In this document: in pieces, positions 56,520 through 64,000 of the stretch
Numbering within the stretch: the first letter of the stretch is position 1
How the letters are laid out: each line of letters opens with the position of its first letter
Assembly: GCF_014636295.1 (NCBI RefSeq)
Contig: NZ_BMEC01000011.1
Location: forward strand, 62,001 to 126,000
Source: Marivirga lumbricoides
Lineage (GTDB): Bacteria; Bacteroidota; Bacteroidia; Cytophagales; Cyclobacteriaceae
Direction of reading: 5' to 3'
Length of the DNA stretch: 64,000 nucleotides
The notes under the pieces: model-generated
Databases searched by the model: none
Told to the model about the DNA's origin: nothing
What the model saw: only the letters and a program-made list of their open reading frames with translations
Program-made: the position numbers and the translations under genes

Positions 56520-57566
56520 ATGAAAAAAACCAATATCACAATAAAAGACATCGCCAGAAAACTGGGGGTCTCACCTTCTACAGTCTCCAGGGCCTTGAAA
56601 GATCACCCGGACATCAGCCCGCAAACTAAAAAGGAGATCCAGGAGCTGGCCTCAAGTTTAAACTACCAGCCTAATTCCGTGGCATTAAGCCTTCGCCAAA
56701 GTAAAACCCATACAATTGGTGTGATTATTCCTGAAATAGCTCATTTTTTCTTCTCAGCAGTAATTAGTGGTATTGAGGATATTGCCCATAGTGCAGGTTA
56801 CCATGTAATTATTACGCAATCCAATGAATCTTTTGAGCGTGAGGTCATGAATACAAAAGCACTGTTCAACTCACGTGTGGACGGTATTATGCTTTCCATT
56901 TCAAGGGAAACCAATAATTATCAGCATTTGCAAAACCTGCTTGATAATAATGTGCCGCTGGTCTTCTTCGATAGAATGGTGGAATCATTGAATGCCTGTA
57001 AAGTGATTGTAAATGATGAACAGGGGGCTTATGAAGCCACCACTCATTTAATTGAACAAGGTTACTACAGAATCGCCCATCTGGCAGGCCCTCAAAACCT
57101 GGGCATCAGCAAAAACAGGCTCAATGGCTATAAAGCTGCACTAGCTGACAATAAATACATGATGGACGATAACCTGGTCAAAGTTTGTGGATTGGGGACT
57201 TATGAGGAAGCTGAAGCCATCACTAATGAGCTGCTTGACTACCGCTTCCCGCCTGACGCCATTTTTTCCAATAATGATGTGGCTGCTTATGGTGCCATGA
57301 CGGCTATTAAGAAAAGAGGATTAAGGATCCCTGAAGATGTAGCCATAGTGGGCTTTAGTAACTGGCGTTTTTCCAGTTTAATCCAGCCAGCTTTGTCTTC
57401 TGTTACACAACCGGGTTTTAAAATGGGACAGGAAGCTACCCGCTTATTAATGAAACAAATAGCACTGGGAGACGATGAAGAAGCCATTACAGAAACAATT
57501 TCCCTTAAAACCAATCTCGTGGTGAGAGAGTCCTCTTTAAAAAAGAAAAAGCCTGCAGTTAGTTAA
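56520..57566 (+). CDS. LacI-family transcriptional regulator (maltodextrin locus)
   Basis: The 348-residue regulator has an HTH 'ITIKDIARKLGVSPSTVSRA', hinge 'NSVALSLRQSKT', and a sugar-binding sensor beginning 'HTIGVIIPEI', with 'DAIFSNNDVAAYGAMTAIKK' and 'EDVAIVGFSNWRFSSLIQPA' near the end. It belongs to the same subfamily as the LacI at 21168 and probably arose from a common duplication. It is transcribed divergently from the SusE/F-like gene and precedes GH31; the identical operator core upstream of GH31 suggests it controls both halves of the locus. The inducer is likely a maltodextrin or its product. Confidence 0.93.
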   Translation: MKKTNITIKDIARKLGVSPSTVSRALKDHPDISPQTKKEIQELASSLNYQPNSVALSLRQSKTHTIGVIIPEIAHFFFSAVISGIEDIAHSAGYHVIITQSNESFEREVMNTKALFNSRVDGIMLSISRETNNYQHLQNLLDNNVPLVFFDRMVESLNACKVIVNDEQGAYEATTHLIEQGYYRIAHLAGPQNLGISKNRLNGYKAALADNKYMMDDNLVKVCGLGTYEEAEAITNELLDYRFPPDAIFSNNDVAAYGAMTAIKKRGLRIPEDVAIVGFSNWRFSSLIQPALSSVTQPGFKMGQEATRLLMKQIALGDDEEAITETISLKTNLVVRESSLKKKKPAVS

Positions 57567-58120
57567 CTACCGGCATTCAGTAAGTATTTGAAAGAGGCAG
57601 CACTTTAAAGATCTTTGGTTATTGCGAGTTTCTCAAACTTTCTCAATTCCATTGGTAAAGTTTTAAGCGTTTCTATCTTTTTATTATAAATTTAACACAA
57701 AAGTCTGGCTCTTATATACGGTGTCAGTCCGGAATTTCTTTGAACGGATTTCTTCATTTTGAATACTAAACAAGTTGAAATTTAGAAGATTAGAAATAAC
57801 CAATTAAAGAATAAAGATATACCTCCATGAAAGAACCAATAGTTAGTGCGAGCTGCTAATACTTAGCCAATATAATGGGGTGAGCATTAAACGCGGCAAT
57901 CATTGAATTATAAAACAAATGAAGAGTAATTAGCCATAACCTCTTCACATCTTTATATTACAACATATTTCTCCAAGTTAAATAATCCACAACATCAATT
58001 TTTCAATAACTTGTATTCCGCAATCGTTACCGCAATCGTTTGCGGTCTTTTAGTTGTTCTCTTTTCAACTTTATATATGCTTTATTAAATAGTTTAGCGG
58101 TTTAACCGATAATATTATAT
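57567..58120. other. Intergenic region holding the GH31 promoter region
   Basis: A 554-bp gene-free stretch between lacI and GH31. The only structure I can support is the tandem operator at 58019-58045. A promoter for the plus-strand GH31-GH13-MFS genes should lie between it and 58120, but I see no convincing -33/-7 pair. Confidence 0.5.
58019..58045. promoter_or_regulatory. Tandem LacI-type operator upstream of GH31
   Basis: The core CGCAATCGTTTGCG (58031-58044, flanked by C and G to make a 16-bp dyad) is identical to the one at 56389. A second copy, CGCAATCGTTACCG, starts at 58019, again 12 bp upstream with a 2-bp overlap. The site is about 76 bp before the GH31 ATG. Confidence 0.78.
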
Positions 58121-60556
58121 ATGATTTCTCAACAAACCATCAAAGCTTCAGGACTTAGCCAACATTGTGGGAAAATAACTCACTATGAAAGAATTCCTTA
58201 TGGGATGATGGGAACTACCGAATATACATTTTTTAAGGTTTCCGTTGTTCAGGAAGGCATCATTAAAGTACACTTGAGCAAAAATGAAGACCTTGATGAG
58301 CATTCCTATGCGGTAATTTCCAAACCTGTAGGGATTGATTTTAGCATTGTAGATAAAAACGACTATTTAGAAATTCATACGAATAAATTAAGTCTCTACA
58401 TTAATAAAGAGCCTTTCACTGTTACTTTTAAGAATAAAGGAGGTGAAATAATTAATGAAGATGATCATGCTTTAGGTACCTCCTGGATTGGTGAACAGGT
58501 GAGTACATATAAAAAACTCCAGAATGGGGAGCGTTTTATAGGACTGGGAGAAAAAACCGGACCACTCGACAGAAAGGGCCATGGTTATCAAAACTGGAAC
58601 ACTGATCATTTTGGATATCCTCCCGATAGCGATCCACTTTACTGCACCACTCCCTTTTACATCGGGATTCATAGCAATTTAGCCTATGGAATTTACTTCG
58701 ATAATTCACATAAAACGCATTTCAATTTCGGTGCTTCCAACCGAAGGTTCTCAAGCTTTTCTGCCGATCAGGGAGATATGGCCTACTACTTTATTTATGA
58801 GGATAGCATAGAAGAAATTATTTCCAGCTATACTGATTTAACCGGAAGAATGGAACTTCCACCATTATGGAGCCTTGGGTACCAGCAGTGCAGGTATAGC
58901 TACAGACCGGATAAAGAAGTATTAAGTGTCGCAAAAACATTTCGGGATAAAGAAATTCCTGCTGATGTGATTGTGCTCGATATCCATTATATGGAGCAAT
59001 ATAAGATCTTCACCTGGGACAAAAAAGATTTTCCTGATCCCGAAGGAATGCTGAAACAGCTAAAAGATTTAGGTTTTAAGGTAGTAGTAATCTGTGACCC
59101 GGGTATAAAAATAGAGTCAGGATATGAGGCTTACGAATCAGGTTTACAGCAAGATGTGTTTGTTAAATTTCCGGATGGCAGCAACTATGAAGGGGAAGTA
59201 TGGCCGGGCTGGTGTCATTTTCCTGACTTCACTAATCCTAAAGTGCGTGGATGGTGGGCAGAAAAGCTGGAAAGCTACACTAATATGGGCATAGAAGGCT
59301 TTTGGAACGACATGAACGAAATAGCCACCTGGGGCCAGCAGCTTCCGGAACTCATAGAATTCGATTTTGAGGGAAACAAAGCCACTGCCAGAAAGGGTCG
59401 CAACGTATATGGTATGCTCATGGCTAAAAGTGCGTATGAGGGTGCCAGGAAAAACCTTCCCAATCAAAGAATTTTCAACCTGACAAGAGCAGGGTTCTCA
59501 GGCATTCAGCGTTATGCAGCGGTTTGGACAGGTGATAACGTTGCTGACGATGAGCATATGCTGCTAGGTGTGCGGCTGGTAAACAGTTTAGGAATAGCAG
59601 GGGTAGCATTTGCAGGCTATGACATTGGCGGTTTCGCAGGCGAGGCCGACAGCCAGCTTTTCGCTCGTTGGATTTCCATCGGAGCTTTTGCCCCTTTCTT
59701 CAGAGGTCATTCTATGATTAATAGCAGGGATTCCGAGCCATGGGCTTATGGAGAAGAGGTGGAGGAAATCTCGCGAAACTACATTAATCTAAGGTATAAA
59801 ATGATGCCTTACATCTATTCAGCTTTTTACCAGGCACATGAAAAGGGAATTCCTGTTGCCAAAAGTTTGGCCATAAAATACCCACATGACCCCAGGATAT
59901 ATTCCTCACTATATGAGAATCAGTATTTATTTGGATCAGACATTTTGGTTGCCCCGGTAGCCAGTAAAGTGAACCTGGCTAAAGTGTACTTTCCTGAAGG
60001 CGAATGGTACGACCTTTTCAACGACACCCATTACAGCGGAAATCAGGAAATTATTGCAGAATGCCCTATTGAAAGGCTTCCAGTATATGTAAAAGCATCA
60101 GCTATATTGCCAATGCAAGACAAACTGCAGAGCTTGACCCATAACAGTAATGAGATACTTATTATCCACATATATTGTGGTAGCAATGATAATGTTTTTC
60201 AATATTATGAGGATGACGGAGCCACTTTTGACTACACAAATGGGGACTCATACCAAAGACAAATAGCTTACCATCCGGCAAATAAAGAAGTCTTATTTAC
60301 TGAAAAGTCAGGGGATTATACTTCTCAATATAAAAAGCTGAAAATCTATTTTCATGGATTTAATGGTCAGTTGAAAGATAAGATGAAAGTCAACCAAAAA
60401 ACCGTTCCTATTCAAAAAGAGGATTTTAAATTTATTGATCAAATCTCAAATTTTGATCCACTACCCATGTCGGAAAGGATTTTCCTGCAAGTGGAAAACC
60501 TCCCTTTTATTGAAATTGATAATATTGATGAGTTTATTGTAATCAACTGGTTATAA
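58121..60556 (+). CDS. GH31 alpha-glucosidase
   Basis: The 811-residue enzyme lacks a signal peptide and is probably cytoplasmic. It has an N-terminal beta-sandwich with 'RFIGLGEKTGPLDRKGHGYQ', the catalytic barrel with 'LWSLGYQQCRYSYRPDKEV', nucleophile Asp in EGFWNDMNE (about residue 398), acid/base Asp in WTGDNVADDEHM (about 472), 'FFRGHSMI' and a C-terminal beta domain. It releases glucose from alpha-1,4 or alpha-1,6 oligosaccharides. It is the first gene of the plus-strand set, 18 bp before the GH13 lipoprotein, and has the operator pair in its leader. Confidence 0.93.
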   Translation: MISQQTIKASGLSQHCGKITHYERIPYGMMGTTEYTFFKVSVVQEGIIKVHLSKNEDLDEHSYAVISKPVGIDFSIVDKNDYLEIHTNKLSLYINKEPFTVTFKNKGGEIINEDDHALGTSWIGEQVSTYKKLQNGERFIGLGEKTGPLDRKGHGYQNWNTDHFGYPPDSDPLYCTTPFYIGIHSNLAYGIYFDNSHKTHFNFGASNRRFSSFSADQGDMAYYFIYEDSIEEIISSYTDLTGRMELPPLWSLGYQQCRYSYRPDKEVLSVAKTFRDKEIPADVIVLDIHYMEQYKIFTWDKKDFPDPEGMLKQLKDLGFKVVVICDPGIKIESGYEAYESGLQQDVFVKFPDGSNYEGEVWPGWCHFPDFTNPKVRGWWAEKLESYTNMGIEGFWNDMNEIATWGQQLPELIEFDFEGNKATARKGRNVYGMLMAKSAYEGARKNLPNQRIFNLTRAGFSGIQRYAAVWTGDNVADDEHMLLGVRLVNSLGIAGVAFAGYDIGGFAGEADSQLFARWISIGAFAPFFRGHSMINSRDSEPWAYGEEVEEISRNYINLRYKMMPYIYSAFYQAHEKGIPVAKSLAIKYPHDPRIYSSLYENQYLFGSDILVAPVASKVNLAKVYFPEGEWYDLFNDTHYSGNQEIIAECPIERLPVYVKASAILPMQDKLQSLTHNSNEILIIHIYCGSNDNVFQYYEDDGATFDYTNGDSYQRQIAYHPANKEVLFTEKSGDYTSQYKKLKIYFHGFNGQLKDKMKVNQKTVPIQKEDFKFIDQISNFDPLPMSERIFLQVENLPFIEIDNIDEFIVINWL

Positions 60557-60574
60557 ACCATATACTAACGTAAT

Positions 60575-61951
60575 ATGTATAAAATACAGCACCTGTTAAT
60601 TGCTATACTTCTGACCGCTCTACTTCTGGGTTGTGGGAACACTAATGAGCAAAAAGCAGAAAATAGAGAAGTTTCTTTTCCTGAAAAGGCTAGCCACATG
60701 AATATCTATGAAGTAAACATAAGGCAATATACGTCAGAAGGTACTTTAAGAGCATTTTTACCCCATATGGAAAGATTAAAAAATATGGGCGTTAATATCC
60801 TATGGATCATGCCCGTACAGCCAATTGGTGAAAAGAATAGAAAAGAACCGCTGGGCAGCTATTATTCTATAAAAGATTACACAGACGTAAACCCTGATTT
60901 TGGAACTCTTGAAGATTTTAAAGCAGTAGTAGAAAAAGCGCATGAACTGGATATGTTGCTTATCCTGGACTGGGTAGCCAACCATACGGCTTATGATCAT
61001 CATTGGGCTGAAGAACATCCTGAATACTATAACCTGGATTCACTGGGTAATTTGCAATCTCCTGTAGCTGATTGGACGGATGTGGCAGATTTAAATTATG
61101 ACAATCCTGATTTGCATCAGGCAATGATCAGCGAAATGAAATGGTGGATTACTGAAACAAATATCGATGGTTTCAGATGCGATGTAGCAGGCATGGTGCC
61201 TAATGAGTTTTGGCAGAAGGCTATTGATTCATTAGAAGCCACAAAGGATGTGTTTATGCTGGCAGAATGGGATGAAGCTGAAATGCATGATGCCGGATTT
61301 GATATGACTTACGGTTGGTCATACCATCACTTAATTAATGATATTGCACAAGGAAAGGCTAATGCTGATTCTTTAGATGTCTTCCTCCAAAGAGATAACA
61401 CAAAATATGATTCAGCTGATTTCAGAATGTTTTTCACCTCCAACCATGATGAAAACTCCTGGAATGGAACTGTATTTGAAAGAATGGGGGATGCTTATGA
61501 AGTAATAGCTGTATTGACATCCACAGTTAAAGGAATGCCTCTCATTTATGGCGGACAGGAAGCAGGCCTCAATAAGAGGCTTCCCTTTTTTAGTAAAGAC
61601 TCCATCGACTGGAGTAATTTATCCTACGAAGATTTCTATGCTGATTTATTAAAGCTAAAACATGAAAATCCAGCACTATGGAATGGAAGCTACGGGGGAA
61701 AAGCCGTAAGAATCAACTCGAATAGTAATACGGAAAATGTATATGCTTTCAGTAGAAAAAAAGATGACAATGAAGTGATTGTGTTACTCAATCTTTCAGA
61801 TACTGTCCAGACTTTTAAAGTAGATGCCCCTTATTGGGGAACTTCTTACACAGATTTCCCCAGCGGCAGCGATATGACGATAAGCGAAAAAGAATTAACA
61901 CTTGACGGCTGGTCCTATAAAATCCTTACTAAAACCATCAAAGAAAATTAA
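60575..61951 (+). CDS. GH13 alpha-amylase-family lipoprotein
   Basis: The 458-residue lipoprotein (lipobox LLLGC, Cys at about 21) is a compact GH13 barrel: 'GSYYSIKDYTDVNPDFG', 'LILDWVANHTAYDHHWA', nucleophile Asp in DGFRCDVAG, acid Glu in FMLAEWDE, and Asp in TSNHDENSW, then a short C-terminal beta domain. The length and lipidation suggest a periplasmic or outer-membrane-anchored maltodextrin hydrolase or cyclomaltodextrinase-like enzyme acting on imported oligomers. Its stop overlaps the MFS start by one base, so the two are translationally linked. Confidence 0.9.
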   Translation: MYKIQHLLIAILLTALLLGCGNTNEQKAENREVSFPEKASHMNIYEVNIRQYTSEGTLRAFLPHMERLKNMGVNILWIMPVQPIGEKNRKEPLGSYYSIKDYTDVNPDFGTLEDFKAVVEKAHELDMLLILDWVANHTAYDHHWAEEHPEYYNLDSLGNLQSPVADWTDVADLNYDNPDLHQAMISEMKWWITETNIDGFRCDVAGMVPNEFWQKAIDSLEATKDVFMLAEWDEAEMHDAGFDMTYGWSYHHLINDIAQGKANADSLDVFLQRDNTKYDSADFRMFFTSNHDENSWNGTVFERMGDAYEVIAVLTSTVKGMPLIYGGQEAGLNKRLPFFSKDSIDWSNLSYEDFYADLLKLKHENPALWNGSYGGKAVRINSNSNTENVYAFSRKKDDNEVIVLLNLSDTVQTFKVDAPYWGTSYTDFPSGSDMTISEKELTLDGWSYKILTKTIKEN

Positions 61952-63285
61952 TGGAAAGTGTATCAATCACCTCAGAAAAACCCAGGTTAAGTTTTTGGCA
62001 AATCTGGAATATGAGCTTTGGCTTTTTGGGAATCCAGTTTGGTTTTGCCTTACAAAATGCCAACGTCAGCAGGATTTTTGAAACGCTGGGAGCAGATAAA
62101 GAGAGTTTACCAATTCTGTGGTTGGCTGCACCTGTCACAGGCTTACTGGTCCAACCAATTATCGGCTATTATTCTGACCGAACCTGGTCTCCACGCTGGG
62201 GACGAAGAAGACCTTTCTTTGCTGTAGGAGCCATTTTAGCTTCCATTGCTTTATTTATCATGCCCAATTCACCCGAGTTATGGGTAGCTGCAGGCATGCT
62301 TTGGCTTATGGATGGCTCCATTAATATCAGTATGGAGCCCTTTCGTGCTTTTGTAGGCGATATGCTTCCTGGCGACCAGCGTACAGTAGGATTTGCCATG
62401 CAGAGCTTTTTCATTGGAATAGGTGCCGTAATCGCCTCCTGCCTTCCTTATATTTTCACCAACTGGATTGGCATGAGTAAAACTCCCGCACCGGGTGAAA
62501 TACCGGATTCAGTAAAATGGTCTTTCTACATAGGAGGAATAGCTTTTCTTTCTGCGGTTATGTGGACTGTTTTTAATAGCAAAGAATACCCACCGGAAGA
62601 CCTGGAGCTGCTAAAGAAACAGAATAAAGAAAAAGGCATCTTTGGCGGATTGGCGGAATCTTTTATGGGAATCTTTAAGATGCCTAAGACGATGGTGCAA
62701 CTCGCCTTTGTACAGTTTTTCTCGTGGTTTGCTCTATTTTCCATGTGGATTTATACCACTGCTGCTGTTACAGAACACGTTTATGGCACTACTGATACCA
62801 GTTCCGCCTTGTACAATGAAGGTGCAGACTGGGTTGGGATATGTTTTGGGGTTTACAACGGAGTGGCAGCTCTGGCTGCATTTCTATTGCCGCTGCTAGC
62901 TAAGAAAGTCGGCAGAAGAATGACTCATTTAATAGCCCTTTTTTGCGGAGCAGCAGGACTTATTTCTATTTTCTTCATCAATGATCCGGATTTCTTAATC
63001 TTATCAATGATAGGCGTTGGTATTGCCTGGGCTAGTATTCTATCCATTCCATATGCACTTCTTTCCACTGCTTTACCCGCAGAAAAAATGGGCTATTACA
63101 TGGGCGTATTCAATTTCTTTATTGTAATTCCGCAAATTGTAGCAGCAGGCTTACTGGGATTTATCCTAAAGAACTTCTTTGGAAATGATGCTATTTATGC
63201 CCTCATAGTAGGAGGTGCGGCCATGATATTGGCAGGTTTATTAAGTTTGCTTGTTAATGACAAAGATGAAGTGAAAGTAAGCTAG
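61951..63285 (+). CDS. MFS sugar permease, SLC45/GPH-like (maltose or sucrose type)
   Basis: The 444-residue inner-membrane transporter has about 12 helices. The N-terminal half contains 'LSFWQIWNMSFGFLGIQFGF', 'QPIIGYYSDRTWSPRWGRRR' (the D-R-x-x-x-x-x-x-GRRRP loop of the SLC45/GPH branch) and the second half 'KKVGRRMTHLIALFCGA'. This branch contains sucrose and maltose symporters. The start codon shares its A with the stop of the GH13 gene. It would move maltose or small maltodextrins across the inner membrane for cytoplasmic GH31. Confidence 0.9.
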   Translation: MESVSITSEKPRLSFWQIWNMSFGFLGIQFGFALQNANVSRIFETLGADKESLPILWLAAPVTGLLVQPIIGYYSDRTWSPRWGRRRPFFAVGAILASIALFIMPNSPELWVAAGMLWLMDGSINISMEPFRAFVGDMLPGDQRTVGFAMQSFFIGIGAVIASCLPYIFTNWIGMSKTPAPGEIPDSVKWSFYIGGIAFLSAVMWTVFNSKEYPPEDLELLKKQNKEKGIFGGLAESFMGIFKMPKTMVQLAFVQFFSWFALFSMWIYTTAAVTEHVYGTTDTSSALYNEGADWVGICFGVYNGVAALAAFLLPLLAKKVGRRMTHLIALFCGAAGLISIFFINDPDFLILSMIGVGIAWASILSIPYALLSTALPAEKMGYYMGVFNFFIVIPQIVAAGLLGFILKNFFGNDAIYALIVGGAAMILAGLLSLLVNDKDEVKVS

Positions 63286-63398
63286 AAAATAGCATTATTC
63301 ATTGAGTCTATCAAATCCCTTATCACAAAATAAGAAGGTAAAATTCTATTTATGGATTCTTAGTGATATGTTTACATAACTTACGGACATAAACAGGA

Positions 63399-64000
63399 AT
63401 GCTCAAAATATATCAATTTTCTAAATCTTATTCATCAGGGTTTACATTAGAAATACAATCTTTAGAGTTAAAACAGGGAACGCATTTAATAAAAGGAGAA
63501 AATGGATCAGGCAAATCCACTCTTTTTAAAGCCATTGCAGGAATCCATGCATTTGAAGGTGAAATCATTCTGGAGGGTGTATCGCTACAGCAACAGCCGG
63601 TAAAATTCAGGAAATTGGTAAATTATGCTGAAGCTGAACCCCAATTTCCCGATTTTCTTAGCCTGGATGATCTGATTTTATTTGTTTCTAAAGCTAAAGA
63701 GGCTTCCTCAAGTCAAATAGCACATTTAAAAGAAGCATTTGGTGTCAATAACTACGCTGCCAATAGCATTTCTTCTTACTCGTCAGGAATGCTCAAGAAG
63801 GCCTCACTCCTACTGGCTTTCCTCGGTACTCCTAAATTGATTATTCTTGATGAGCCCTTTACCACAATTGACGCTGAAGCCCAACAAAATCTTCTGGGGA
63901 TTATTAAGAATAAGAAGGCTAAAGGAATAAACTTTCTCATCTCTTCCCATCACTTACCTGATATGCAGGAGTTTGAATTCACTTCCATTCAGCAACTCAT
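63399..64000 (+). CDS. ABC transporter ATP-binding protein (5' part, truncated by window)
   Basis: The frame from ATG at 63399 is open to the window end (200 codons). It begins MLKIYQFSKSYSSGFTLEIQ and contains Walker A GENGSGKSTLFKAIAG, the signature SSYSSGMLKKASL (S-S-G-M in place of LSGGQ) and Walker B LIILDEPFTTID, then the H-loop SSHHL. The short, degenerate signature and the lack of a long helical domain suggest an ABC-2 type exporter ATPase. It starts 113 bp after the MFS gene and is probably not part of the sugar locus. Confidence 0.88.
   Translation, partial: MLKIYQFSKSYSSGFTLEIQSLELKQGTHLIKGENGSGKSTLFKAIAGIHAFEGEIILEGVSLQQQPVKFRKLVNYAEAEPQFPDFLSLDDLILFVSKAKEASSSQIAHLKEAFGVNNYAANSISSYSSGMLKKASLLLAFLGTPKLIILDEPFTTIDAEAQQNLLGIIKNKKAKGINFLISSHHLPDMQEFEFTSIQQL

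Overview
The window looks like chromosomal DNA of a Bacteroidota bacterium, probably a free-living and perhaps marine Cytophagales-type organism; the order is an inference. The evidence is AT-rich DNA, two SusC/SusD pairs, many lipoproteins with a cysteine after a short hydrophobic signal, a type IX secretion (T9SS) C-terminal domain on an amylase, LacI regulators divergent from SusC genes, and families common in this phylum (fused IcmF mutase, DUF6122, DUF2721, PIF1-like helicase with a C-terminal HTH). No rRNA, tRNA or CRISPR array was seen.

Layout. 1-2151: end of an iron alcohol dehydrogenase, a small secreted protein, an ArsC/Spx-like protein and an LpoB-like lipoprotein. 2165-6202: a TonB-dependent receptor, rpe and a ROK sugar kinase. 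6271-22217: a trehalose-type utilisation locus read on the minus strand (SusC, SusD, two giant VCBS/ASPIC lipoproteins, a vanadium-haloperoxidase-like lipoprotein, a GH37 trehalase, then the ROK kinase), controlled by a divergent LacI regulator. 22300-31860: housekeeping and hypothetical genes, including a UPF1-like helicase, an SLC13 permease and an MpaB-type oxygenase, plus a 1.4-kb gene desert of very low GC. 32005-40785: a repeat-rich accessory zone around the B12 enzyme IcmF. 40940-47258: a PIF1-like helicase, class II aldolase and small hypotheticals. 47401-63285: a maltodextrin/starch locus (SusC, SusD, SusE/F-like, T9SS GH13, LacI, GH31, lipoprotein GH13, sugar MFS permease). 63399-64000: start of an ABC transporter ATPase.

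The most unusual part is 32005-40785. Two different REP-associated tyrosine transposases (RAYTs, single-domain HUH enzymes) sit on either side of icmF. Each is bracketed by inverted copies of its own palindrome with 8-bp arms and a 3-nt loop (GGTCTGTG/CACAGACC for one, GGTTCGTG/CACGAACC for the other); the two palindromes differ by compensated changes in the stem. The first RAYT is followed by three tandem copies of only its 5' part, each cut just before the codons of the catalytic HUH motif and each carrying a palindrome. The second RAYT is present as two nearly identical complete units, one with a nonsense mutation near its end. RAYTs are usually described as single-copy and immobile, so these duplicated units are the best candidate here for something undescribed.

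The two sugar loci are linked by their regulators. LacI-type operators with a central CG lie at 21085-21098, 56389-56402 and 58031-58044. The first has CGTAA/TTACG arms, the other two CGCAA/TTGCG arms, and all three sites show a second partial copy displaced by 12 bp. Extracellular or outer-membrane enzymes and SusCD would import trehalose or maltodextrin, periplasmic enzymes would release glucose or short oligomers, and the ROK kinase, GH31 and MFS permease would complete uptake and entry into glycolysis (inference).
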